From contig JAEUWP010000288.1 in assembly GCA_018524725.1 (NCBI GenBank), forward strand, positions 89,167 to 153,166: a stretch of DNA of 64,000 nt, given 5' to 3'. Position 1 is the first letter of the stretch; every line of letters starts with the position of its first letter. A model generated the notes under the pieces. It ran no database searches. It had not been told where the DNA came from and was given only the letters and a program-made list of their open reading frames with translations. Of the stretch, positions 25,646 to 36,400 are shown in pieces. Position numbers and translations under genes: made by a program. The DNA is from Podaxis mareebaensis. Its lineage: Eukaryota; Basidiomycota; Agaricomycetes; Agaricales; Agaricaceae.

Positions 25646-28600
25646 TCAGTGTACATCTGGAACTCCGTTTCTTGCAAGTCGCTCTCTGTGGTTGAGGTGG
25701 TGGGTGGTGAACTCCTCTTGAGTTATGAGTCCTTGAATCTGGTTGGCAAAGGAAAAGGCTGTGGGGTTCTGGTCTAGGAACTGTATAATCCAGAAGAAGC
25801 CATCATGGGCTCCTACTGGGTAGCAGAAGCAGGGGCAGTTGTCAAGGATGTAGTCCCATGTCTCGAGGTGTTCACTGTATGGGCAGGAAGTGATGTGGTA
25901 CCTGGGGAAGAAGCACTGTTGAAAAGCACCAATAGGCACATGATTGGTAACACAATGCATGAAGCATGCACATAGTTGGGCATTCTTCCCAAGGGGCAAG
26001 TTAAGCCAAGTACTGCCTTTGGTGTATTTGGGTTGAAGGGGCTGCTTGGTGGGGTTGAGGAGGGGGAGCCATGAATGACCATGATAGGCCAGATCATTCA
26101 TGTGCTGTTGCCATAAAGATAGGCACTTTTGCATATAATGATTGCAAATGAAGCCAAGGGACGTGCAAATGGGTTGATGACATGGGTTGGGGAGGCAGAG
26201 AGATTTAGTGAGGGTGTGTGCCTTGTGATGAATGGACCAGTTGGCAGATGATGGGATAGACCAGAAGTGGACATGATTGAGTGGGGAGGAGGAGAGCCAG
26301 GTATGGAGTAGAGGAGTGACTGCAATGGAGTCTGGATGCATGCTGTGGGGTCTATAAGAAAACAGAAGTTTAGCTGAAGAGATTGAGTCCATAAAAACAA
26401 CAATCAAAGATACATTAAGAGAGGAAGAGAGAGAAATAGAGGAGAATAAACTGAGGTGGAGAGCATACAATTTGGAATCAGAAGCAGTAACTTCACCACA
26501 GGGGTGAACAGTGGAGGAAAGAATGTCTGAATCAGAAGAGTTAAAGACAAGAAAAGTGGAAGTGGCAGAGAGGGAGGGGTTGGAAGGGACAGAACCATCT
26601 GTAGCTACAGTGAGTGAAACAGGGGATGAGAAGGAGAGGTCCTGAGCATGGGAGGCATTGGTGATGTGTAGTGCCATGGCACCTTCTTTTGAAGGGTCAG
26701 GACACTCAAAGAACTTTATTTGATTGCTAAACAAGTCCAGCAGGTGCTGGCTAGGTTTGGTGCTGGGGTGGAGACACTGAAACTGGTCTGTGACCAGTTG
26801 GGCATCTGAAACAAAGTTGAGTGCCATTGAGCACAGTTTGGTTTGATGTGCATCTAAAGGGTCGATATCACAAGTTAGAAGTTTGAGGGGATGGGAGGAG
26901 GGGAGGGTGTAAAAATGGAGGGAGCATTGTTTGGTGAGCTTGAAGAGGTGGAGTTGGATGGGGATGAGGCCAGCAATAGCCTCAACCCCTCCTGAGGGAG
27001 TAGTGCAGAATGCACCTGTAATCCAGAGGGTGGCTTGGCATTGCATGTGCTGGAGAGACTTGATGAGTCTGTAATATTGAGCATTTTGATTGAACCATAG
27101 TCAGAAACCATAGATAGCAATGGGAATGACACAGGATTGGTAGAGGAGTCTCTTGTGAAGAGGGGAGAGACTGCAGATGGAGTTGCTGAGCATGTGCATG
27201 CATTGAACCATGGAGAGTGCCTTGGTGGAATAAAAATGGACATGTTCTTTGAACATGAGGCCTCTGTCAAACCAGAAGCCTAGGTATCAAAGATAGGGTT
27301 TAGGGTGGATGGTGAGGGAGTCATCAATGGTGATGGGGGGATTGGGATCATGGGAGGGTTGATTGGAAAAATGAAAAGCCTCAGTTTTGTCTCTTTTGAG
27401 GACAAAGCCAAGGCAGCAGAGGTAGTCTTTGCAGTTCTTGTAGACCTGTGAAAGAAGACAGCAGTTAGTGGCAAAGGAGTCTGATTGAACAACAGTAAGA
27501 CCATCATCCACAAATGAAATTATTTTACAATGGGGGTCATTGGAAAATTTGTATATAAACAGGGAAAGAGAAAGGGCAGTAAGGATGGGTGAAAGAGTGG
27601 AGCCTTGGCCTACACCAACTGAAGCAGGGAATTTGGGGGATTGTTTATTGTTCCATGAGTAGGTAGTGAAACAATTTTTTAAATAATCAGAAAAGAAGGA
27701 GATGAGGTGAGAATTGAAGCCTTGGCAGCAAAGAGTAGAGGTGAGGATTGTGTGATTGGTAGAGGGGAAGAATTGCACCACATTGAAGGTGATGACACTG
27801 GTCTTGAGCTTTCATTTCCAACCTGTACATACAAGGTGAGTAACATAGATGCCAGCATCCTCAGTGGAGCACTGGATAATGCCTCCAAATTGGAGGGGGT
27901 GAACGAGATTGTGTTGGGATGCTTTGAATTGCATCCTAGCAGAAATCATCTTCTCAATCAACTTACCAAGTGTGTTCAGAAGGACTATAGGCCGAAACAT
28001 CTTCAGGGTTGAGTAGTGGGGTTTGTTGGGTTTAGGGATGATGACAGAGGTGGAGTTTTTGAAATGTTCTGGCCATGTAGAGAACTCAATGCATTTAGAG
28101 GTGAATAGAAGAAAGTTGTGGTGTAGGCTGTCATTGGACATCAAGTGTTTGATGTGAGCCCATGAAAGGTGGTCAGGACCAGGGGTAGAAGAGTTGGCGC
28201 ATGGGTTGAGGGCATCAAAGAGTTCAGCATTAGAGAAGGGGAGCCATGGGTGCTCCAGTTGGGCATCAAATGACTCAATTGCACTCACATCAACTTATCA
28301 GTTGGCAGTGGAATTGTAAGATGAGTTGAGGGCATGCCAAAGGTCATCTAGTTCATCACAGCTCTTTCCATTGTAGGTAATTGATTGGGAGGGAGGGAGG
28401 TTACATTTGCCAACCCAGGACATGAGATTCCAGGGATGATGGTCTTCTTCAGCAATGTCTTTAATCTTCTTGTCAAAGAAGGCACATTTAGCTTGATGTG
28501 TAGTGCATTGGAACCTGGTCCAGTTGGCTTTGGACTTGTGATTTTGGAAGGCTCTTAAAGCTGAGGAGCACTTCAGGTTCCACCATGGTTTGGATCAGGT

Positions 28601-29647
28601 GCATATTTTGACAAGTTTGGCATTTCTCTGCCATTCTTGACTGATGATTTGGGACATAGTGAGAGTGTAGGTGTGAACATTGTCAGCATTGGCAAAGTTG
28701 GATGGGATGGCTTGTAAGCAAATGCCGATAGAATAAAGGAAGGCAGCTTCTTCTTCTGAGTCCCTTGGGATGGTGAGCTTCTCAATGAAGGGTTGGAAAG
28801 GGGAGGGGATGGGGAGGAATGTAAGGAGGGGTTGGTGGTCAGATGTGTATTGCCAGTCATCATGGATTTGATGGACTGGGTTTTGGGATGATTTGTCTAT
28901 CATAAAGATCAAATCAATGACAGATGGGTGTTTGTTGACATCATATGGGATGTGGGTATACTTATCCTCAGATGGTGTTGAAAGCGATAGACCTAGACTA
29001 TTCATGATGTCTGTCAGTAAGTCTCCTCAGGTGGTGTGGTGAGTGATATGAGGGTCCCATTCTGGCAAGTGGGAATTGAAGTCTCCACCTATGCAAACAA
29101 GGTTTTTTGGGAGGAGGTGAGTGCATGATTTGAGGTAAGAAATAGAGGAATCATCTGATGGTTCAAAGTAGCAATTAAGAAAATAGATCTTCTTTGGGAA
29201 AGAGAAAGAAATGAGCTGGAAATCTGGGGATGAAATAATGTTCAGATGGGAAGTGGGCATAAGGGAATCACAAGAGCAGCAGATGAAGGTGGCTGTATGA
29301 GGGCATTCTTCATCAGATAAGAAGACATGCCAATTGGGATTATATGGTGTTCCTTTGTATGGGACTCCTTCAGAGTCTTCAGTGGAGGGGATATTGTGAA
29401 TAATGCTAAAGGGAGGTTCCTGAATGCACAAAATGAGAATGTCTTTGAATAAGGGTTCACTCAACAGGAGTTCAACTAGAGAAGAGGAATGGTGAACATT
29501 GAAGAAAAGAATGGGAATAGAAGAAAATGAAGATGAAGTGGGCAAATTAAGAGGTCCTTTAGACATTAATGGTACTGGAGTTGAAGTCACAGCAGTTCTT
29601 TTCTGCCTTAAGTTCATGAAGCTTGGAGGAAATCCAATCCCAATCAT
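25646..29647 (-). pseudogene. LINE ORF2: endonuclease, reverse transcriptase, RNase H (stops, no frameshift)
   Basis: All readable pieces on the minus strand lie in one frame from 29647 to 25646, 1,334 codons. The EEP endonuclease shows NVHHSSSLVELLL, CIQEPP, GGDFNSHLPEWDP and SDHQPLLT. The reverse transcriptase shows SVIIPKPNKP, GVGQGSTLSPIL and the catalytic FVDDG at 27500-27514. The RNase H region begins ATDGSV near 26,600 and continues VVFMDS and NWSIHHKAHTL. The C-terminus has CPYSEHLETWDYILDNCPC, a zinc-like motif of LINE tails. Seven in-frame stops interrupt it: TGA at 29027, 28595, 28298, 27812, 27287 and 27101, and TAA at 28295. The TGA in the reading GWK*KLKTS is shared by the plus-strand copy at 61,540, so it may predate both insertions. 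Translation probably reinitiated after ORF1. Confidence 0.88.
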
Positions 29648-29957
29648 ATCAGTGATAGAAGAAAGGACATTTGTCTGAGTTCACGTGATGCTCCTTGGAG
29701 TCACATGAGAGACAGTGAAAAGAGGTCACATGAGGACACTTTGGTACATTGGCAGGGGTGGGGGGTCAAGGGTTTAGGCCAGTTTTGCCCTGGCAACAGA
29801 AGCCATCATGTTGGTAGTTTTTCATGTGATGGGGGTCACCACAGATAGAGCATCTGGGATTATGTGCTCTGCAGAGGTATGTAGGGTGACCCCACCTCCA
29901 GCATCTATTGCAGAGAGGGGCAGCAGTACACATGGAGGCTCCATGGAATGTGCAGAC

Positions 29958-32144
29958 TCAATTCTTGAAGAGGAGGGTGTGGTTGATGAAAAGTTTTGCT
30001 CTGGTGGCTGATTGAGAGTCCCAGAGGTTGAAGAAAAGTATAGTAGAGTCAGAGTGAGGAGAGACCCAATGGAAGTGTGGTTTACCAATGAGATGTTGGA
30101 TCATCTCATGATAGGGGGAGTTTTTGATGACTTCTTTAAAGTCATCAGCAGTATGCAGTGTCCCATTGGGGTGGAAGTATGGTAAATTCATGAGTTTCAT
30201 GAATGACTTTGACATGGGGAGAGAAGGGACAATAGCATCCCTTATCTCTGAGGTAGCGAAGGCAGACTGATTAGAGTCAGCAATACCTTTCTTGACAATG
30301 AGGAGTTCCTCATCAGTTGTGACTTGGTTCATGGTGAGCCAGAGGGTCCAGTTGTTAGACTTGGCTGACTCAATTTTAAGGAGGAAGCCCTTCTGATGGA
30401 GGGCATTGTTACAATTTCTCACCACCAGGTCAAGGGAGGTGATGAGAATGGGCTTGAACATGTCATTGTAGGGCACAACAATGTTCTTGTGTGAGGGACC
30501 TTGGGTGGCTTTGGGAGAGTTAGAGGGACGAGGGGAGGGTTTGGGGGAAGTGGATGGGGATTTGATATCCCCAGAGGATTGGAGGAAATTAATGACATTG
30601 ACTGGCAACATGTGGGGGAATTGATTCTGAAGAGCTGCATATTTCATCAGCTCTTCAGGTTGCATGGGTGAGTTTGAAGCTGCCTTGGCATAAGATGACC
30701 TTTGAGTGGAGGGGGAAGGGGTGTTAGACCTGGGGCAGGTCTTATAGTTAATGGGAGGGGGGGTGGATGGAGGGGGGGAAGGTTTAGGAGGGGCTTGAGG
30801 GGGGAATGTGGGAGCAACAATAGGCTTATGCTGAGCTTGGGCTGCTACCAGTTTGTGAGGTGCCTTTTGGCAGGTAACAGTTGACCATGAGCTAGAATTT
30901 GTGTCACCTTTCCCAGAGTTTTGATCTCCAGGTTGGGCTTTGGGGTGAATGGCAATGGTGGGAGGGGGGGGGAGCATTTTAGTATCTATATTAGAGCCTG
31001 AGGACTCACCTGGTTTAGTGGGATCAATGGGTGGGAGGCATGAGAGGGCAATTGCTTGTGCAGTGTCCTTAGCAAATTGCAAAGAATCTGATTCTTGGGA
31101 AAATCCCAAAGACTCAGATGTGATAGTGGGATGTTCTGGGATAATCCCATAAACATTTGAGAGGAGAGGAGAGGACACTGCCAGAGCCTTTTCAGCCTGA
31201 CATTCATGCCAATGACCAGTTGACATGGGGGTTGGGGTGGGAGAGAGGGTGTGGGATGGGGGAAATTGCATAGAAATGGCATCATATAGGTGCACATTAT
31301 GGTTGCCAAAAGGAATGGCCTTGTTACAAAGTTGCTCTGAATGAGCAATTGTTTGCATAAAGTTGATGAGAGAGGGAATACCCTCAAATGTAGAGAAGTC
31401 ACCTCCATTGTTGGCCCAAGAAGAGAGCCAACTGGAGGTAAAGGAGATGAGCACTGTGAGGATGTCTAGTCCTTTGGTGTCAGATGTGTTTGTGACATCA
31501 ATGTCTGTGAAGATGACACCAAGGGCATTACAGACTGCTGACCAATCCATTCCATGGGACAACTGTGCATCACCTTGAGGCTGCATGCAGGATGGAGGGG
31601 AGATGGGGGTGAAGGTAGGGAGAGTGGAGAGGGGGTCTGAGGGTTGGGATTCATCCCAGGCAGATCTGGGGGTTGGGGGAATGAAGCTATGTGCAGCAGC
31701 AATGGATTGGGAGGCAGTGAGGATGCAATGAGATGATGGAGCAACCTCAGGGGACATGATTTGTTCCTCATGAACCAGTGCAAGAGAAGGGTGGAGGGAG
31801 TGAGGAGTACTGACTCCTTCAGATTCATATTGTTCTTCCTCAGCTGAGTGGGCAGAGGAAGCAGTGTCATCATTGTCAGTTACTTTAAGGCTTTTGTGAG
31901 CCTCATTTGAGAGCAATTGATTGGTAGAGATCGAGTGTTTGGTGCCTAGAGAAGGAGCAGGCAAAGGGGGCTTGTGAATGAAGCTCACAGAGCCAGATGG
32001 TTCAAAGAAAGGTCCCTCAGAGGCAGCTTGAGGGAGGGTAGATGAGGGCACTAAATTAGCACTTGAGTGTTGACAATGGAAAACTTTGGAGGCAGCCTTG
32101 TTCAGAGCTCCAGTGACACCTGAAGGGCCTTTGGACTCTGCCAT
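29958..32144 (-). CDS. LINE ORF1 protein, Gag-like RNA-binding, C-terminus broken
   Basis: A 728-codon open frame starts MAESKGPSGVTGALNK at 32144 and ends in TGA at 29958. The frame then continues with CNRCWRWGHPTYLC (CX2CX4HX4C), a second cluster CSICGDPHHM and a third CLSCDSKEHH. Further stops intervene down to about 29,660. The first stop is thus probably a decay product and the original ORF1 ended near the start of ORF2. The N-terminal two thirds are Ser/Pro-rich and probably disordered. The folded part at about residues 560-720 (IVVPYNDMFKPILITSLDLV onwards) precedes the knuckles. In this family ORF1 coats the element RNA. It has fewer stops than ORF2 and none inside the first 728 codons. 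Confidence 0.82.
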   Translation of the reverse strand: MAESKGPSGVTGALNKAASKVFHCQHSSANLVPSSTLPQAASEGPFFEPSGSVSFIHKPPLPAPSLGTKHSISTNQLLSNEAHKSLKVTDNDDTASSAHSAEEEQYESEGVSTPHSLHPSLALVHEEQIMSPEVAPSSHCILTASQSIAAAHSFIPPTPRSAWDESQPSDPLSTLPTFTPISPPSCMQPQGDAQLSHGMDWSAVCNALGVIFTDIDVTNTSDTKGLDILTVLISFTSSWLSSWANNGGDFSTFEGIPSLINFMQTIAHSEQLCNKAIPFGNHNVHLYDAISMQFPPSHTLSPTPTPMSTGHWHECQAEKALAVSSPLLSNVYGIIPEHPTITSESLGFSQESDSLQFAKDTAQAIALSCLPPIDPTKPGESSGSNIDTKMLPPPPTIAIHPKAQPGDQNSGKGDTNSSSWSTVTCQKAPHKLVAAQAQHKPIVAPTFPPQAPPKPSPPPSTPPPINYKTCPRSNTPSPSTQRSSYAKAASNSPMQPEELMKYAALQNQFPHMLPVNVINFLQSSGDIKSPSTSPKPSPRPSNSPKATQGPSHKNIVVPYNDMFKPILITSLDLVVRNCNNALHQKGFLLKIESAKSNNWTLWLTMNQVTTDEELLIVKKGIADSNQSAFATSEIRDAIVPSLPMSKSFMKLMNLPYFHPNGTLHTADDFKEVIKNSPYHEMIQHLIGKPHFHWVSPHSDSTILFFNLWDSQSATRAKLFINHTLLFKN

Positions 32145-32234
32145 AATGATTTAGGACTGAAAGTTTTATTTCTTGTACTATGAATAACTGTTCCACAAAG
32201 TTTAAGGTGGTGGTTACTGAGAAAGGAAGGGCTG

Positions 32235-32249
32235 TACTGAAGGAGTGTC
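32235..32249. repeat. Target-site duplication of the full-length LINE (right)
   Basis: TACTGAAGGAGTGTC is an exact copy of 25345-25359. Right of it the older Gag-coding reading resumes. Confidence 0.92.
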
Positions 32250-32748
32250 CATTAGTATCATTCTCTGTTTTATTATCTAAAGAGTTAGATCCCAAGGAGC
32301 TTGAGTCATCAATGCTACTTTTTCCAGCTAATAATTTTGTATTCCTTGTACTTTTCCTTTGAGCATCCCTGAAGCCTTTGTCAAGGAAACTCTTGGGATC
32401 AATCCAGTTTGCTGGCAGTAAGTTACATTCTCCTCTACTATGTGAAGCTCAAGAGCTTTTCAGTTTCTTGTTATTTGAATCCACAGTATCCTTTATTCTC
32501 TTCATGTAATTCTCAGACAGGGGAATAATAAAAGACCTACAGCTAGTCTGGTTTTGTGAGATCCCTTGTTCTTTCTGGAATTTTCATTTGCATTTTTTTT
32601 AGACTTTTCATATTCCTTGATAGCCTTTTGTTATTCCTTAACATTTAGTCCACTCTCAGGCATTCCTGCAGCACCCCAGTTCCATGGGTCAGTGCCATTT
32701 CCCTTATCCTTTTTCTTCTTCAGGTCAGAGTCCTTATTACTCAACATG
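32250..32748 (-). pseudogene. Gag-coding LTR element, middle fragment between LINE and Copia insertions
   Basis: Minus-strand reading continues from the segment right of the Copia element: LSNKDSDLKKKKDKGNG, then DPWNWGAAGMPESGLNVKE, EKSKKNANENS, and near the LINE border SSIDDSSSLGSNSLDNKTEN. There are several stops and frame changes. It is a hydrophilic, probably disordered linker of the Gag-like protein and joins 40740-41128 with 23461-25344 once both insertions are removed. Confidence 0.55.
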
Positions 32749-32753
32749 CTTAT
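32749..32753. repeat. Target-site duplication of the Copia element (left)
   Basis: CTTAT precedes the first base of the LTR (TGATGAGG) and recurs at 40735-40739 after the other LTR. Confidence 0.93.
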
Positions 32754-33402
32754 TGATGAGGGGAGAATGGTTGCTGCTACACAAGCATTGCATCAGTGGA
32801 GAGTAAACTAGTTACTCACAATCTGAGGCTGGTCGAATGGGAGCAAGATTGTTGAAGTGTACAAAGGGTGAGTCTTGAGGTGTACCAGAGAAGATATGAC
32901 CAAGTTGAAAGTAGCGAGGTATGTTGAGCTGAGTAGCTTAGTAGTTGAGTAGATCAGGAATGTAAAACTCCAGTTGGTTCTCAAGTATGCTACTACATGA
33001 AGGTTTAAATACGTAGAGCTACGAAACTGGGTCAAGGGTAAAATACATGCATGAGTAAGTAAACATAAGGCATATGCACGTATATCATGAGTAAAAAGCA
33101 TGTAAAAGATAAAATAAGAAGGAACATGACTCTACCGTATGTTACAGGAGTCATCTGCAGTCAAAGAATGTTTCTACAAGTCATAATCCATGAGGATATG
33201 AGTAATACTAACACAGGCCATACGTCTATGTATGTGTATGAGAGTATTAATAGAAACAGATCAATCTAATCATAGCTCAAAGCTATGGAAGGTTCCAAAA
33301 ATATGTTAACTCTGTCAATGCAGAGCATATACATCAAGGATTCAGCATGTAGTGCCAATGGCAAGTATATGCATAAGCATAATGCTGATTAATTCCTCAA
33401 CA
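32754..33402 (-). repeat. Copia LTR (3' LTR of the minus-strand element)
   Basis: 649 bp. In coding orientation it runs TGTTGAGGAATTAATC to CCCCTCATCA. Paired with 40086-40734, from which it differs at about 29 positions by hand count, almost all at CG/TG/CA sites. Confidence 0.93.
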
Positions 33403-33415
33403 CTCCTCCTCACTC
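33403..33415 (-). other. Polypurine tract of the Copia element
   Basis: The minus strand reads GAGTGAGGAGGAG immediately before the 3' LTR, the expected place for plus-strand DNA priming. Confidence 0.75.
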
Positions 33416-33435
33416 GAAATTGTCAGAGCATGAAG

Positions 33436-36400
33436 TTCAAAAGAATTCAATGCCTAATGAAGGCAAGAAGAAATTAAACTTCTGCGTGTCGAGATTCTTA
33501 GTTAATAAATCCACAGGATTTTCAGTTCCTTTAATATTATATAAGAGGAATTTTTTGTCCTCAAGTAAATTGCAGATATAGTGATACTTAATGTCCACAT
33601 GTTTTGAATGTTTTTCAGTAACCGGATTTTTGGCCCAAAATACTGAACCTCAGTTATCACTGAATAAGTGTGGTTTTTTAATCTGTTCAGGATTAATGCT
33701 GATTTCAGTGAGTAGGTTAACTGTCCACTCAATTTGACAACTAGCATCTGACAAAGCCATGTATTTGGCTTCAGTCGATGATAAGGCAACAGTCTTCTGG
33801 CACTGTGATAGCCATGAAGCAGCTGCTCTGGCTATTCTAATAAAGAAGCCAGTGACCGATTTTCTGGTTTCTGGATCTTGTGCCCAATCTGAGTCAGAGA
33901 ACACATTGATTCCTTCATTTGTTTGTCCATCATAGACAATGGCATATTTAGATGTGCCATGAAGGTATCATAAAGTATGTAAGCTGGCTTTATAGTGTTC
34001 CCATGATGGATTTGTCATTTGTTGGGATAACTTGATGACTGCGAAGGCAATATCAGGACGTGATCCGATCATCAAGTACATCAAAGATCCAACCAATTGT
34101 TGGTATTTCTGCCTAAAATCAGCAGATGCCTCATTTTGTGCTGTAGTAAAGATGAAGTCTCTTGGCAATGGAGTATTTTCGGCTTTCTCAACCATATTGA
34201 AATGTTCTAAAACCTTATTAAGGTAAGGTTGTTGATCAATCATGATGAAAAGATTATCACAGTCTCGTGTGATATGCATTCCAAGGAACTTGGTGAGTTC
34301 ACCTAGGAATCGACATTCCCATTTTTCCATGAATGCTTCTATCTTTCAATGAAGAACTTTTGATCCATGCAGTCCTAAGAAAGCCGCATCATCCACATAA
34401 AGTAGTGTGATGATAAGAGATTTCTCTCATGTATTATAATAATAATAGACTCCAGCATCAAGTGATGCACATTTGAAGCCTAATTCTTTCATCAAATTTG
34501 TAACTTCAAGCCACCATTGTTGGCCAGCTTGTTTGAGACCATATAAGGCATGTTTTAGATGCCATACTTTGGTTTCTTGTCCTTTTTGGACAAAACCTTC
34601 TGGTTGTCGCATGTATATTTCTTCCTTAAGGTGTCCATAGAGATAAGCAGTCTTTACATCAAGACCAAACATATCCCAGTCCTCGAGGGCAGCTATTGCA
34701 AATAGCAATCGTGCAGTCTTGTACCAGACAACAGGAGAGAAGAGTTCATTGAAGTCAATACCTTCAATTTGTGAGAACCCTTGTGCAACTAATCAAGATC
34801 TGAATCTGCCATCAGATTTCGGAGTGAATACCCATTGATTACCAATTGCTTTTCTTCCTTTTGGAAGTTCAACAAGTTCATAAACTTGTCGTTTCTTTAA
34901 CGCATCTATTTCTTCAAGACAAGCATTATACCACTTATCATGGATCTCCTTAGGGAGTTTAGCTAAGTCTTTGAATATTTTAGGGGTATATGATGCATCA
35001 ATTTTGTTTGTGAAAAGAAAATTGATGAACTGTACTCCTCCTTCTTTGCATAACTTATTCACGTGATGTACCATCATTAGTTCCATCGACGTAGAAGTTT
35101 GTGAAGAATCAAGCATGTGTTCATCAGGTGGCATTTCATTTTCAACATCAGGAAGTGCTACTGGGCTTTGTTTGCGAATACACTTTAGTAATGGTTCTCC
35201 TTTAGGAGGTATCCATTCAAAGCCTCGATAATTGCATAGTACTTTTGCCGGATGTTGATCTCCATATATATTTCCAGGTTTAGAAGGAACCCTACATTCT
35301 CTTTGAGGATGTTGATTAGAAGGAGCTTGCCATTGTTGCATCCATGGCAGAGAAGCAGCTTGACATTTTTGAGCAGGTTTCATAGGGGAAAACCTGGAAG
35401 ACATTGTAGCTGGACCATGTGGTACTTCACTTTCAGAAGTCCTAGGTCTAGGGCTATTTGATGATTCCCTAATTGGAGGATCATCACCATGATTCTCATG
35501 ATCTTCTAATCTTGGTGACTGAGGAACTGGGGGAGAGGCCGTGTAAGGTCTATCATCACCTTGTTCTTCGAAGTCATCCAAATATGGAGATGAATCTTGA
35601 TTTTCATTTGGATCAGTGCTTAGCACAGGCAAATGTCTTTCTAGATCAGGATAATCTTTAGGATCAGTGTATTCTAAATCAGAATCATGGTCTTCTTGTG
35701 GAAGGTCATGTTGGCTGTCCTTATCATTCTCACTATCATCTATATCTGGAGTTCCATTCCAATATCTAGGATCTGGACTGGATGAAGAGGACAATGGTGG
35801 CATTGGAGCCAAAGGTCGTTCTGGAGGTGGTGACCTCGAGTTATCCCATCTAGGGTAAATTATTACCTCACTTTGTGGTGTAGGAGTTCTTGAAGAAACA
35901 CTATGATTACCACTTGATCTATGTTTCTTTTCAGAACATTTAGGGAAGAATTGTTCATCAAATATAGCTGTAGGTGTGATGTAAAGCACATTGCCTTGTA
36001 GATGATGCATGAATAATAATTCTTCCGGTCTGATGAATATCCCAGAAATATCATTAATTCCAATTTAGGGGATAGTTTATCTTTTCAGACTTCTTTGGGT
36101 AAGAATGTGTAAGCACCACATCCAAAGGTTCTGAATTTAGAAACATCAGGTCTGACACCTGTTAAAACTTCTTGAGGGGTTTTCCAATCTAAGCATGACA
36201 TAGGAGTGCAATTGTAAAGATAACAGGCTGTATCAATCACAAATTCCCACCAACCATCTGGAATACAAGCATGATGCTGCATGGCTTCTGCTTTATCCAT
36301 TAATGTTCAGTTGAGGCGTTCTGCTCTACCATTTTGTTGGTGAGCATGTGGAGCGCTAGTCACATGGATAATCCCTTGAGAGCATAAGAGAGCTTGTAAG

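Larger units (their letters stand above)
25360..32234 (-). mobile_element. Full-length non-LTR retrotransposon (LINE) with two ORFs
   Basis: This 6.9-kb minus-strand element is bounded by an exact 15-bp duplication. Its 3' end (left) carries an AATAAA signal inside GCAATAAAC about 15 nt before a run of A. Its 5' end (right) has about 90 nt of leader before ORF1. ORF1 encodes a Pro/Ser-rich protein with CCHC-type knuckles. ORF2 carries an EEP endonuclease, a reverse transcriptase with FVDDG, an RNase H and a C-terminal cysteine/histidine motif. This architecture fits Tad1/I-group fungal LINEs (inference). It is inactivated by stops but has no frameshift in ORF2. It is inserted in the older Gag-coding element. 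Related truncated copies occur at 20833, 41129 and 60466. Confidence 0.92.

Noticed and set aside
30702..31578. Gly/Arg-rich open frames on the plus strand
   Set aside because: They are shadows of LINE ORF1, whose Pro/Ser-rich coding produces G-rich complement.
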